Source: Lates calcarifer (Eukaryota > Chordata > Actinopteri > Centropomidae). Taken from it: a DNA stretch of 64,000 nucleotides. The translations under genes and the position numbers were made by a program. The stretch spans positions 18,008,639 through 18,072,638 of the forward strand of contig NC_066855.1 in assembly GCF_001640805.2 (NCBI RefSeq). The letters are read 5' to 3'. Positions 45,415-57,594 of the stretch are shown here, one piece after another (within the stretch, counting starts at the first letter, position 1; each line of letters starts with the position of its first letter). The notes beneath the pieces are model-generated. The model was not told the origin of the DNA. It saw nothing but the letters and a program-made list of their open reading frames with translations, and ran no database searches.

Positions 45415-45730
45415 GTTATGTACAATAACGTGGAATGAGGAAAAAAAAGTTTTGAACACTGTAAAAAATGAAACAGCTGATTCCACTGATTAGTTCTCCT
45501 ACCTGTGCTAATTAGAATCAGTTAGGTTAGTGCATGCTGGAAGGTTCATACTAGAAGTGAAATAAGGCAGAGATCTCACAGTACAACGGTGAAACTAAAC
45601 TGCAGAGCATTCTCTCTGGTCTTCAGCAAAGATACACAAGACTCAGCTAGCTGCTGAAGACAAAGCTGGCAGGAGGAGACCATCACTGGCTTGCCATGGT
45701 GACCTGTCCCCTGCTGTGAGGCTGTAGTGG
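45415..45730. mobile_element. possible Tc1-type terminal fragment
   Basis: 'CAATAACGTGGAATGAGG', then AAAAAAAGTTTTGAACACTG, resembles the inverted terminus of a fish Tc1 family whose end contains AACGTGGAATGAC..AAAAAGTATTGAACAC. No transposase motif follows, and no second end is found, so the assignment rests on memory of one terminal sequence. Confidence 0.3.
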
Positions 45731-45734
45731 ATCA

Positions 45735-47305
45735 TCACGGCTTGGCTATATAAAGAAAAGTGCTTAGCCGATATAGAGGGAGAACAGGTTTCTATTTTTG
45801 TATTAGAAAGTATGAATTTGACATGAGATGAGGCTCCAGTGAGTGCAGAGCTGAAAATGTGAAGCATGCGTGTGTGTGTGTGTGTGACGTCTGGCTGGTG
45901 TGTCCTCTCTCAGCGCGATGTGCTGAAGAAGGCTGGCGATTTCTCCTGTGCAGCCTCTGAAGCAGGTCACCAAGTCTGTCTTTGAACTTTAAGAGGGTTT
46001 CGACCGGCTCTTCTTCATCTGCCTGCAACTCTCAGGGGCTTTTAGGTGACTCATCCCCACTAATAACTGCACACACACACACACATGCTCCAAGAACAGT
46101 GTTTTTTCTGTGCTCATGTTAATACACACCACTCTGGACAACACTCGCTGGCTCTTGATACCTAGAAATCTCATATTATGCCAAGATACATGAGTGTATT
46201 TCCCAGAATTTAATCTTGATCCTAATAAATACTGCAGGTTTAAAACAGGCTGAACATCGTCGGCCTTACGTTTGTTTTCAAACAGTGAGGATCTGATGTA
46301 ACAACCTCTCATTGAGCCATAATCCAGAGCGATGAGCCAAACAAGACACAGGCCTTGAAGATGTGCTTTTCTTTTTTTTCTTTTTTTTCTCCGCTCTTCC
46401 TCCTCTGGTGTTTTATTGGATAAGTATTTGCAGTGATTAGAGAGGGGATTGGTCGAAGGCGGAGGCTGGGCTGTGTGGTTGGATGATCAAGAAAAAGGCT
46501 TAGAGCGGGATGAAGGTGATCAAAGGTGATTTCTGCTGAACTCAACAGCAGAGATCTCCAGAGGTCGGGGAGTGAAAGACTGAGTAGGAGAGTAATAATT
46601 CACAGGGAGACAGCAGCACACAGTGGACAGGTAAAGAGGTGGACAAACAACAACCTCAGGAGGAAGGTGTGTGGGATTAAAGGTGTCCTGTGGAGTTTTC
46701 TAGTAAACAAACAAAAGTCAGTGTTATAAAACACACTGTGTGAATCCTCAATGTCTAACAAACATGATGAAAGACAGCTTTTTTTTTTTTCTTATTTAAC
46801 AATTACAAAGTCACCTTGTCTTCTTCTTGCTTGTCTTCACTGGTGTATTAATACGTTTGTTGGTGCATTATCACCACCTATAGGTCAGTGGGGTAATGAC
46901 AGGACTGTGTATTGCACAAACAGAACTTAAAGCAGAACTGGAGAAGGAGAATGAAGAAGCATGTATCTTATCAGAAGACAGTGTCCAGGATATGTCCGAT
47001 TAGCTGTCCCAGAGAAGTTAGAAATGATGAGGGAATCTCATGTACTTATCTCATCTGCCTTGACCTCGCTGCTATAAACACATAACTGAGTCAGAAGATT
47101 TTGTGCACTTTCTTGTAAAACAAAGAAAGAGATGTCACTATTTCCAAAAGCACATGGATGTTCAGACACAAAAAATTACTGCAGATCCCGCATCTGTCCA
47201 ACAACTACAAAACAGTGCAGTAGTGCATGAATCCATGGTGCAACAACCATGAGCAAGTGATCACGATCATTGATTATCATGCTGACTAATTTGGGTTTAC
47301 AATTA
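45735..47305. other. non-coding stretch
   Basis: Short (GT)n at 45869-45886 and (AC)n at 46069-46085. 'TTAAAGGTGTCCTGTGGAGT' at 46677 resembles the start of a common teleost short element. No gene seen. Confidence 0.4.
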
Positions 47306-47309
47306 TAGG

Positions 47310-47655
47310 CAGATCAAGCATGCTCCGTCCCATGGCAATGACACTCCCCAATGGCAGGGGTCTGACCCAGGATAATGCTCCCACCACACCACAAAAACTG
47401 CTCAGAAATGTCTCCAGGAACACAACAAAGGTGTTGACCTGGGCTCCAGACTCCCCAGATCCCAATCTGACCCACCAGAACAAGTCAGATCCATGGAGGA
47501 CCCCATCCCACAACCACAGGTCCCAAAGGATCTGCTGCCAATGTCCCACAGCCAGACACCACAGGACATCCTCAGAGGTCCTATGTCCTTGCCCCGATGG
47601 GTAAGAGCTGTTTTGGCACCACGAAGGGGACCTACACTTTTTATTAGGCAGGTTT
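47310..47655 (+). pseudogene. Tc1-like transposase C-terminal relic
   Basis: The plus-strand frame from 47320 reads L-P-M-A-M-T-L-like residues, then Q-D-N-A-P, carrying the second catalytic aspartate of the DDE domain, and V-L-T-W-A-P-D-S-P-D-P-N-L (canonical P-x-S-P-D-x-N-P/L). Past a deletion and frameshift it continues in the frame from 47493 as E-D-P-I-P-Q, K-D-L-L-P-M, P-Q-D-I-L-R-G and R-W-V-R-A-V-L-A-P-R-R-G-P-T, the usual C-terminal segment. The E-H-L-W-D-V-L block is lost. It ends with 'ATTAGGCAGG', as in the fish Tc1 family I have in mind. No termini were found. It is a different subfamily from the relics at 16.7 and 38.1 kb. Confidence 0.82.
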
Positions 47656-47659
47656 GTTT

Positions 47660-49035
47660 TTGTTTGTTATTGTTAATGATACATTATTAAATGACTACAA
47701 GCACAGATGATTATAATATATGGCTTAACCTGTATTATATGGGATTGTTTGAAAAAATGTCTACATGTTTAAGGGCTTGTGGCAGAAGTAGCCAAACACT
47801 GATCTGGTCTTAAAGAAGATCTGGAAACACTCATTTAAGACCACTTCAGTCAGGTCAGGTACCAACCAGAGTCTGTCCTACTCTGATAAATTACTCAAAA
47901 AAAAAAGGTCCAGATAAAAGAGGAAGATTAAGTCTATTTACGTCTTCATCTTCTTTATCTTCGCTTGTTTTAAAACTTCCTATCCCAGCATCAGATTTTA
48001 AAGCTGACACTTAAGCTTAAGCTCATGTAAAATCCAGCTCACAAACACCTTAACGTGTTGACCAAATGGAATCATTTTCACTGTAATCAGAGAGATTATT
48101 TAGTTTTTCTTCTGCAGGCCAACAGTATGTGGTGATAAAGAAGATATTCAGGTGTGTTTTAGACAGAATGTCTGTCCTCACTGACTTTATTTATCGCCTC
48201 AGCTCCAGTGACACCTCACAGTTCAATCTAACAGGCAGCAGATCTGCCCGGCATCACAACTAATCTTACATCTCTCCTGTTTCTGCATATTCCTCTGCTC
48301 TGAGTGCCTGTTTTTTTCTTTTTCCATTTGAATTGCTGCCTGTTTGTGTCACATGCAGAATCTGCTGAGCCACTTGTGGAATAACCAAGGTTGTTTTTGC
48401 CGGTACAGGTGCCCTGGGGACAATCTGAGCCTGGGGTGACGTGTCAGACTGAACATTCTACTCACTCTCTACACATTTGGATTAAACCAACACATTTAAA
48501 TTCTGCACACAATTATTAACATCTCTGGGATGCACAGGATGCATTTTTCTCAATAAATTTTCATCCAGACTAAATCCTGAAAACTACATTAGATTTCATG
48601 AATGACAGATTTTGGTTATTGAAAGAAAGAACTCAGCAATAGTTACATTATTACACAATTCAGCATTTTTTAAGAACCTGGACTCATTTTATATGAATCA
48701 TTAGGGAGGATTAGTCATCTGTCTACCAGGGGATAAAAATGCATGTTGACACTAAACTACCCACCTATAACTCTACAATCTTAGCCCCTTTATACCAGCA
48801 ACTACAGCACAAGATCTGCTGATCAGATTCTTTTAAATGTTCAGTAAAACTGCATTTTCCTTTTATGAACGTTGGGTAAGGAACAAGTTGATTAATTTAG
48901 AGGAACTGCCCTCATTAAACATATTTAAAAGTCTCCTACAAACTGCCCTCAAGCAAACATGATGCTGTTTTTATATGACTAACCAGCTGAGATATCAGTG
49001 ACTGGCCTGTACATTTCTCATCTTTTACTCTTCAT
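47660..49035. other. non-coding stretch
   Basis: Nothing recognised. Confidence 0.4.
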
Positions 49036-49039
49036 ATTG

Positions 49040-49170
49040 TTCAGCTTTAATATATTGTCTGTGTTTTTATCAAGCAATATTGTTTTCCTCTGTTTGTGTA
49101 ACCTCTTGTGCTGTCTCTTGACCAGGACTAGTGTGTATCTCAATGGGACCTTCCTGAATGAATAAAGGAG
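49040..49170 (+). mobile_element. LINE 3' tail fragment
   Basis: Contains 'CTCTTGACCAGGACTAGTGT', 'ATCTCAATGGGACCTTCCTG' and AATAAAGG. The pattern 'CTTGGCCAGG...ATCTCAATGGGA...CCTGGTTAAATAAAGG' is the 3' end of widespread teleost retroelements. Only the tail remains. Confidence 0.55.
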
Positions 49171-49451
49171 CAATACAAAAATTAATTTATATGAAAGAAA
49201 ATAATAAATGAAAAAAATATTTATATGTTCAAAATCATTCTAAATTACAAGGTTTTAAGATACATTCAGGTAATTATGCAATTTCATTTCATTATACCCT
49301 TTTATTTTCTTCTTATTCATTAGTTCAATTGTTAATGTATTTAATCGTCCTTGTAACAATATAACAGAGAAATTTGTGATTTTCTAATCCACATTTGAAG
49401 GATTAAGGAACACACTTCTGCCTCAGGAAAACTGGACAGATACAGCTTAGT

Positions 49452-49476
49452 GTGTGTGTGTGTGTGTGTGTGTGTG
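49452..49476. repeat. (GT)n microsatellite
   Basis: About 12 GT units. Confidence 0.95.
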
Positions 49477-49634
49477 CAGCAGGACACTCAAAACAAAGAT
49501 GGCTGCAGTAAAAATCAGCTGCAGCAACCCTTAAATCCGTCACTCCATTTTACAGCCACCTCGACTTTTACGGCCGCACTGATAGAAAGACAGGAGCCAG
49601 AGACTGCCTTCATGATTGGCTGCCACTGCACCAC

Positions 49635-49952
49635 ATACACACACACACACGTACACACACATGCATACACTCACAACGTCCTACAGCAGCCATCATCACA
49701 CCATCAGAGGTTGTTAAAGGAAAAATTCAAGCAAAAACTAATAAAATGGAGATTGCCAGACAGAAGTTTGAACATGTATAAGTCACATATACATACACAC
49801 ACACACCTCCACTTAAACACAACACCAGAGAAATGTGCACACATTCAAGCAGCCACATACATAAAGATGTGATTACTTACAGTGTGCAGAGACCAAGCCA
49901 ACCTCGCCTGTGGCAGTGGCTGACTACACACACACACACACACACACACACA
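49635..49952. repeat. (AC)n-rich cluster
   Basis: Four AC-rich runs (49638-49670, 49793-49805, 49850-49862 and 49926-49952) within 300 bp. The 140-residue histidine/threonine-rich frame across them is an artefact. Confidence 0.85.
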
Positions 49953-50036
49953 GGCAGCCATTACAGTACTGTACAATCATCCTCTAACCTAACTGCACCT
50001 CCTCTCTGCTGCTCAATCTTTTTAAAAAAATTTTGA

Positions 50037-52375
50037 TCTCAATGATCCAATTTGGAATAAAATCCTCAGCTTGATCTTTTCTCAGTAAACATGTAGATCT
50101 GTGCTGCAGTGGCTCAGTCAGAGCTGCAAGACGTGTAAATGTCTTATTTGAATCTTATTTGAGGTTAAAAGTAGCAGCTGCTGTATGAGCCTTCCTGAGT
50201 TGGGACAGTCAGTGCTGGACATGAGTGACTCAGGATGATCAGCTGACTCTGGCTCTTGTAGTAAATTGAGGGCCGACTGAAAAAAGAGTATTATTATCTG
50301 TGGAGACGCTCATTATTACAGTGTCTGTTATATATATATATATATATATATATATTGCAGTTACTGTGGAAAATAAATCTTAAATCCACAGTTTTATCAT
50401 CAGTTAGAGAGTTTACAGTTTAGCTGATAATGTGACTTTACACAGTTTTACATTCAGGGAAACAGTGTTGCTCACTTGATGAATGTGGAAGAAATTTAAG
50501 TTCTGAGAAGTGTTTCTCACAGCTTTGGTATTTATTAATTATCAGGAATATAATAGAATCGAATCTAACTGAATGGAAATGAATCTATTCTGTACTTTGT
50601 GAATGGAAATCAAATCAATTCAGGAAATCAGAAGCACACTTCCTGTCTGATTCAGAGCTAGACTTAATCTCTGCTGGTCCTGAATTTATAAAATAACTCC
50701 CTGAAAGTCCTGAACTGACGTGAGTCCACAGTTTCAGTATTTAAACAGTATTTAAATCTTCTGAACAGCATAATGTTGAAGTCCTGATTTTAATGTGTGA
50801 AATCACAGGTTGTCACACTGATAACAGAAAAACAAGAATCTAAACCAACAACGACAACTTCAAACCTACGATTCATAGACTTTTAGTTTGGAGTTATTGT
50901 TAACTTCCAAAATGTTGCTGAAAACATGTCTTTTTTAAAAAAAAAAAACTGTGAGCATTATATTTCTAGACACATCATCATCTCATAATCATGCTTATAT
51001 TGACATATCTCTTGTTAAACAGTGATGCATTCAGGTGCTGTTCAAGCAGAAAAACAAACTGATTAAAAAAAATTATAAAGTTATAAACAAACATGGTAAC
51101 TAACTAAATAACTGGTACATTTACTCAAAATTGTTAAGTGTCTGAGATGTTGCACATAACAATATCTGATAAAAGATTCCTTATTTTTAATCTGGATAAC
51201 AAACAGACATTGCTTCCTGATTACCAGCTGCAGCCACAAACAGGAAAAGTACCATCTATGTCTAAATTAAATATTTTTCGTCTGCATCTGTTTCTACACT
51301 CGTCCCTCAGTTTTCCTCATTTAACTGTTGCCCATGTTGACACATTTTCATCAAAGTGTGTCTCTCCCTCAGGTCTGTCTGACTTCACCTCATTGACCTG
51401 TAACCTGAGGACAGAAACAGCTCATATCACCAAGATGACTCTTCATTACTTGCTGCTTTCATTTTTTCAATAAATAAATAAACAGTTCTGTGCTTGCGGG
51501 GTTGTTTTTGTCGAGAAGCTTTTGTTAACAGCAAACAGCAGTGATGCACAAGAGAAAGAAGGGTTCAACTTGGAAATCAGGGGGAAAAAAAAATCAATTT
51601 CAGGCACAGAGAGGAAAACGTGCAGCGGCGTAGTAAAGCTGCTCAGCGTGAGTTTTCATCATTACCGAACACACTCGGGTTGATTCCTCCACACTGAATG
51701 GCAACACAGCAGAATCACAAAGCAGCAACAACAGCCATCTAAATGTAAATGAAATGTAAATCGTGTTGTCTCAGATCTCAGCAGTGCATCACACACACAC
51801 GTTTTCCTGTATTTCACATCAGTGTCACATGTGAGGGCAAATTAAAAGACACAAAACAGCAATGAAATAACATGAAGAGGCCTCAAATCCAAATGGATCA
51901 ATACACACTTGAATCATTTGAAACTCCAATTGCACTTCAAGACTAATCACTCAGCAAACAACAAACCGATGCTAACACTGTATGCAGACGGATTTTGGAT
52001 TTGTACTGCACTGTTAAAAACCATACAGCAGCAGAACCAGAGTCTGTGCAGAATTTCTTTGATTTAGTTTCATTGTGTTGGACCTCTAGTTGCCTTTAGT
52101 GTTCGCCATCTTCACAGCAGAAGCAGTAAAATTCAAGTGAAGGCAGGAAAAACGCCTTTTAAATTGCACCATGTACTTTGAGTTCTCCCCACCTTAACTC
52201 TGAAGAGGTCAAACAGAGGTGGTCCGAGGTCCAGTAAAAACTGCATTTTGCAAATGGAGTTTTGTATTAGCAGAGCTAGAGTTACACCAATACTTGATCT
52301 CTGAAGCTGAGTTAGTTTTGGAAACACTGCTAGTTTGACAAAGCAAGGGTTGTGTTTTGCATGCATATTGGCTCT
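50037..52375. other. non-coding stretch
   Basis: (AT)n at 50331-50355 and a poly(A) run near 50936-50948. The 111-residue frame at 51138-51473 has no recognisable domain. No gene or element is otherwise seen. Confidence 0.4.
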
Positions 52376-52382
52376 TTATTAG

Positions 52383-52600
52383 TCATTATAAAGCACTTAG
52401 GCTACTGGTCCATTAATAAAGAGTTTTCCCTCAATAACCTCCTAATTACTGATTATTGTTGTATGGAAGTTGTTTTACATTAATTATGATCATAATATGC
52501 TTTGCTCAGTATGGACCTTATCAGGTTGTAGTAACTGTAATTCTCCCTTATTACCACTTGATGAATATGGTCTATTCTAAAATAACCCAACCAGCTGTTC
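52383..52600 (+). repeat. left arm of a long inverted repeat
   Basis: Blocks 'ATTATAAAGCAC', 'GGCTACTGGTCC', 'AATTACTGATTATTG', 'GTTTTACATTAATTATGATC' and 'ATAATATGCTTTGCTCAGTA' recur in order on the minus strand at 54296-54575. The outer end ATTATAAAGCAC has its mirror GTGCTTTATAAT at 54552-54563. This is the structure of an old inverted-repeat DNA element. Confidence 0.75.
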
Positions 52601-52765
52601 AGCTGTGAATGAAGAGCTTACAACTCCTTGGACCCAGTGTCAAACAACGCAGTAATGTTTTTAGAGAAACAACCCAGCATTATTTTGCCTTTTCAAAACT
52701 CTAAACTATTATGTGTCACCCTCACAAAACTGGCAAAGGTCCAGTATTTATAGTTGTTGTCAGCT

Positions 52766-53760
52766 TACATGGACATGACTGGTGGCAGGGTCTCCATTAG
52801 AGGCCACTGAAGGCTGTTGCGGTCAGTGCAAACAATGAAGGGCGCCCCCACGAGGTACTGCTGGAAGTGGGACATGAACACCACAGCCAGCAGCTCTCGC
52901 CATGTAGTGCAGCAATTCTGTTTCGGTTTTGGACAACTTGCGGCTTCCATAGGCCAGCACAGAACTTGTGAGAGGATGGCACCGATGCCAACATCACCTG
53001 CATCTGTGTCCAGGATCATATTGCTCTGGTCAAGTGGATAATCCAGGACTGGTGCAGTGCTTATCAGCCGCTTGTTGAACGCTGCCTGACATCTCTCAGT
53101 CCACTGGAACCTGGCATGTGTCTTGGTCAGGGCATGGAGGGGCTCAGCTATGGAAGGCAAAGTCTCTGACGAACTGTCAATAGTATGTTGCAAGGCCAAC
53201 AAATCAGCGCATCTCCTGAAGTGATGTGGGCGTCGGCCAGTCCTGCACCTTCTGAACCTTACTAGGGTTAGTGGTCACACCGTCCTCAGAAACAACAACA
53301 AGACAGGTCTCCTACTGCATGCCATCCAAGACATTGGTCCATCAGTCATTGGAATGTGGCCAGTGCATTGCACAGTTCGAACATCATGAAATTCCACTCA
53401 AACAGTCCAGTCCTGGTGCAGAAGGTGGTGGCTTTGTATGCGCTGAGGAACCGGTTCAACCAGGCCTGACACCAAGAAGAGCCAATGGAGGGGAGGGGAG
53501 GCTGGACGTCTGGGTGACAGGGGTAACATGCTTTTCTGTCCCCCACTGTCCAAAACAGCACACAACACAAGGTCACGTACCTGCATATGAATGCTCATCT
53601 CCTGTCTGAGCTTTGGCTTTAAGGTGGAGCACAGCAGGCTCTGGGCCCTCAGGAGGCGCTGGAGAAGCTGGGGCTTTGGTGCTTTTCTCTGTTGAGGGGC
53701 AGTTTCTCCTCATGTGGCCCAGACCAGAGCAGTTATGGCAACATATCTTCTCCCAGTTAA
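52766..53760 (-). pseudogene. Ty3/gypsy retrotransposon relic (gag zinc knuckle, protease, RT, RNase H)
   Basis: Minus strand, in normal gag-pol order. At 53699-53741 C-H-N-C-S-G-L-G-H-M-R-R-N-C is a complete CCHC zinc knuckle of gag nucleocapsid. At 53542-53550 A-V-L-D-S-G is the aspartic protease active-site motif. At 53349-53408 G-L-F-E-W-N-F-M-M-F with L-C-N-A-L-A-T-F-Q is the RT segment just before the catalytic box. From about 53277 D-G-V-T-T-N-P-S-K-V and D-W-P-T-P-T-S-L-Q-E-M follow with two stops and a frameshift. The 145-codon open frame to 52765 then holds the RNase H-like domain: L-D-T-D-A at residues 64-68, R-E-L-L-A-V-V at 102-108 and C-T-D-R-N-S-L at 125-131. The RT catalytic YxDD region and most of gag are deleted, and integrase and LTRs were not found. 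It lies between the two arms of an inverted repeat. Confidence 0.88.
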
Positions 53761-54290
53761 TGTGTTTGTGGCTTTTCCATTTTCATGGTGTGAGGTTGGG
53801 GGCATGAGGCCTGGGCTTCCAGCTGGCTACTGGGGGTGTTGCAGTAGGCTCCATTTCCTCCACTTCAGTGCCCTCTCTGATCACAGTGCTGATCAGAGTG
53901 CATGAGGCTGGTGATATATGACGCTGCTCGCTTGGTGGTTTCATGACAGCGGGTGAGTGGTGCCACTACTCTAACCGTTTTAATAAATATTGTGTACTTT
54001 GTCGTAATTTCCCATAGTTTCATTTAAAATTTACACACTACATATATGCTCACTGATACAGCACCATGTAATGTATGTATTTAAAAATGTTGGTTGAAGA
54101 GATATGGAGTAAAACAATTGGTAAGGATGCTATGCCCCCTTACTTTCATGACATTATACCATGAGAGATATGAAATGTTAGCTAGCAGGGCTGTAACATT
54201 ACCTAGAATGTTAAGCTTAAATGTGCAGCTGGACATTTTAAGATCCCACATTGTATTTTGTACAGTAGGCTGTTACCAGAACTTAGATTA
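53761..54290. other. region between gypsy relic and right arm
   Basis: 53761-53960 may be eroded gag coding on the minus strand, since it directly precedes the zinc knuckle, but I cannot align it. 53960-54290 shows nothing recognisable. Confidence 0.35.
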
Positions 54291-54295
54291 TTGAT

Positions 54296-54575
54296 TAAAT
54301 ATGAACTTTATAAGGTGATAGTAACAGTAATTGTAACAGTAATATATTTCCTATTCTGAAGTGAGCTCTTGATCATCAGTTTCATGTTATGTAAGGAAAT
54401 ACCATATCAAGTGTTTCTAGTGTTACTGCTACCTTACTACCATCATACTGAGCAAAGCATATTAAGACCATAAATTCATGTAAAACACCTTCCTTACTTA
54501 CTATCAATAAGCAGTAATTGAGGACTAGTAGCCGTAGAATATGATTAATACGTGCTTTATAATTCAGATTCAGGT
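54296..54575 (-). repeat. right arm of a long inverted repeat
   Basis: The reverse complement matches 52383-52600 in order, most strongly over 'GTTTTACATGAATTTATGGT' and 'AATATGCTTTGCTCAGTATG'. Its inner edge (54300-54335, 'GAACTTTATAAGGTGATAGT') also resembles the inner part of the left arm in direct orientation ('GGACCTTATCAGGTTGTAGT'), so it may include the centre of the original element. Confidence 0.75.
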
Positions 54576-54929
54576 TTTTCTGTCCACTGCTGTTGTGATC
54601 CTATGAGCTATGGCTTTACTCAGGCTGAGTTTCGGTCATGTGAAACACCTGCTCAGATGCACAGCAGTCAGGAAGAGTGAGAGTTACAGAGCAGGAAATA
54701 CCGTTTATATTAATATTAGATGATTTATATCAATGTTTTAGTCAAAGTCTTTGTATTTCTGCTTGTGTTTAGATAACACTTAAAATATAAGTCTGGAGAA
54801 AATATGCAAAGCTTTTGTCAGGAGCTATTTTCAGAGGAGGATTAATCCACTCCATTTGTTGCTGTAGGGAGTCAAAATAGAGGAACAACATGTATAACTC
54901 TCAGGTAAAGAAAAGAAAAGGTATTATTT

Positions 54930-55115
54930 TGTGTAAATATTGTTTTCATTATCCATTAATCTGTTAATTATTTCTTTAATAAATTAATGAAAAACAGAAA
55001 GCAGTGGATGAAATTCTTGTTATTTGCTTGTTTGTCCAACAAACAGCCTGATAAACCCCAAACATCACGTTTATTAACACAGAACACAAAGACACAGCAA
55101 ATCCTCACAACTATG
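54930..55115 (+). repeat. dispersed repeat family 3, partial copy
   Basis: 'TTGTTTTCATTATCCATTAA', 'TTGTTATTTGCTTGTTTGTC', 'CAACAAACAGCCTGATAAAC' and 'ACACAAAGACACAGCAAATC' follow the order of a common teleost repeat whose middle reads CTTGTTTTGTCC..CCAACAGTCC and AGCAAATCCTCACA. The 66-residue minus-strand frame here is not a gene. Confidence 0.6.
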
Positions 55116-55119
55116 AAGA

Positions 55120-57590
55120 CAGAACAAGTATGACATGTCAGCACAGTATAAAGCAATAAACTCTGCATTCACAGATTTAAAGTGGCTCTCATTGCAACTA
55201 CTGAGCTGAATTCACCTGAATAGAAACTGAAGTGTTGATGTTTTTCACAGGTTTGCTGAGAGGATGATTGCAGGTTGTATGTCTGGGGAAAAGCTGTTTG
55301 TATTCATTATTGTTTTATTTCAAATCTCCTGATGTGTGATTAAGTTGCCAAATCAATGTTTCTCTGCTGCTCAGTGCAGCTAATTACCAATCACAGCAGA
55401 CTCAAAGACACCGGAAGCTCTTTGAACCTACAGTCTTAATTATGTGTGAGTGTAATGATAAGGTAAAGAGAGAGCGATCACTCAAGCATTACACTGTCGC
55501 TGCACACTATACCACTCTCAGTGTGGGAGCCAGATTTTTTTGAAAAACAGATATGCAGTAACAGAAACTGAAAAACAGAAAAATGGAACATTTCCATATG
55601 AAATCAGGGACAGTATATGACAATATTTCCTGATGACATAATAAATTGGACCACAGTGATCTGGATCCAGATTAGCAGCAGAAAACAGATGAACTAGCCA
55701 TTGAAAAATAATATTAACTCACTTTAAAGTGATTTAAATTTTCTCTAAAATCTAAGGCTGCAACTCCAGTGATCCGATACAAATTATTTTCTCAGAAAGA
55801 TACACACTCTCACTAGTTCTACCATTAAGCATTAATTAGCCTGTTATTTACCACAGCTCAGGCCAAACTCAGTTTACAATCATATATGACAAAAATGTAT
55901 CCAGAAAAACAGAAACACCTGTGATCTGAGATGCTTGTTAATTTTGACTGAGAAATGACTGAATGCCTGGGATTTCATTTGTATCTTCTGTAATCTTCTT
56001 GATTTAATGCCTTAGATGTTTTGGGTGTCATTATGTTAAGAAATCCCATAGAAATGACTGGAAAGGTGATTTATGTGGCTGATTTGTGTAAGTGGTGGAA
56101 TTTAAGTATATTCATTCAAGATGTCACCTCAGGCTCTTTGAAACTGAGATAGATACTCTCCACTATTTTAATTGTTTTTAAAATATATTTCATAGAAAAA
56201 AGCAATGAATCAGTGTATTGCTTAGAATAATCAACAGATGAATGGATTGGTCTTAATGTTAATTACTTTATTATATTGAAGGGTTCTTGTTTCTGTTTAT
56301 ATACTATACATGAGGATGTCAGAATATTAGAAACTCCTCTGAATATATTGACATAACACAGTCCAGTCCGACACCATCGGTGACCATGAACTCAACACTG
56401 AAACATGCAACTGAATTAACTAAAGTTACAGTTGCCTGGGTGGAGCAATAATATTTTTTCTTAAACCTCCAGTCATTTTTTTCCCTTTTCCACAGACCAA
56501 ATGATAAATGAAATCCTATTAAATTAGTTTTTCCTTTTATTCAAATTTCTTCTATTTTTCTTTTTCCTTATTTTCTTTGGCCCATGTTTAATCATTTATC
56601 TGTTCCTTGTGTTCCACACATCTCATGTTTTCTTAACATTTTCTATTTTTCTCACCCAGACAGTTTCTTTTTTGTATGGTTAAATTGAATTGTTGAATTA
56701 TTAAATTATAGTGGTTACAATTTGATAATTTGCCTGGAAGCAAATTGAAATTAATCAAATTAGAATCTCCTGGGAGGTTATGAAAGATAAAGTCACAACA
56801 GAAACCTAGTGATTCTCCTCCACATTCAATACAAATTGGAAATTGCCACATAGTACATTGAATTGGACATAAGACTGTTCTCTGGAGGTTCTGTATCCTA
56901 AGACCCACAGGATACGACAGAAACCTGGCTCAATATGTTGTTCAGTATCATCAGATCCCACATTCAGAAGTTTCTAGCTGCTGTTGTATCTGTCCTCACT
57001 GGTAGAAACACTGAATTTTCTGCATGATTTGTTGTTGTTTAAGGTAATAAAGATTATGTCCAGAGTGGATATGAGGCGAATGATGTCAGTATCAGAAAAT
57101 GTTCATATGGGTCACTCTGGGAGAAATAAATGATCTAATTGATCATTTAATCAGGGGAATGTACAGTATCCTGGTTCTATCCACAGTCAAAACAATGTCC
57201 AGCTGATTGATCCACTGCACTTTGGTAGACAAAGGCATTTTAGGATAAAATCCACACTGTCTGTCAGATGATCTCTGCTGCAGTTTTTGGGTTCAGGCCA
57301 ACCACAGCAGGTATCAGTTAGTGTGTCACACTCTGCATTTACTCTGTTAACGCTGCCAGTACCTGGAACCATGCATGTGTAGGTGCTAATTAACTAATCA
57401 GAGGTCAGTAAACACTCTGCCCTCCCTGTTAGTGTCTGAAAAGAGGCCAGACGCCCGCTCACACTGCAGATGTTTGGCCTGCCTGAGTGGGCAGATGGTC
57501 AGTGGACACACTGCTCTCTGGTTTACCACCAGGGCTGAGAGAGAGAGAGACTGGCCTAAAGGACAAGAGCACATGTTTTTAATTACACAA
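55120..57590. other. long non-coding stretch
   Basis: No gene or repeat of defined limits. 'AAGGCTGCAACTCCAGTGAT' at 55755 may be a decayed start of family 3. Confidence 0.4.
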
Positions 57591-57594
57591 ACAA

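Noticed and set aside
47286..47549. 87-residue minus-strand frame
   Set aside because: Antisense shadow of the Tc1 transposase relic on the plus strand.
49450..49872. 140-residue frame
   Set aside because: Runs through four (AC)n/(GT)n tracts giving Cys-Val and His-Thr repeats; artefact.
53271..53609. 112-residue plus-strand frame
   Set aside because: It is antisense to the gypsy protease/RT remnant on the minus strand.
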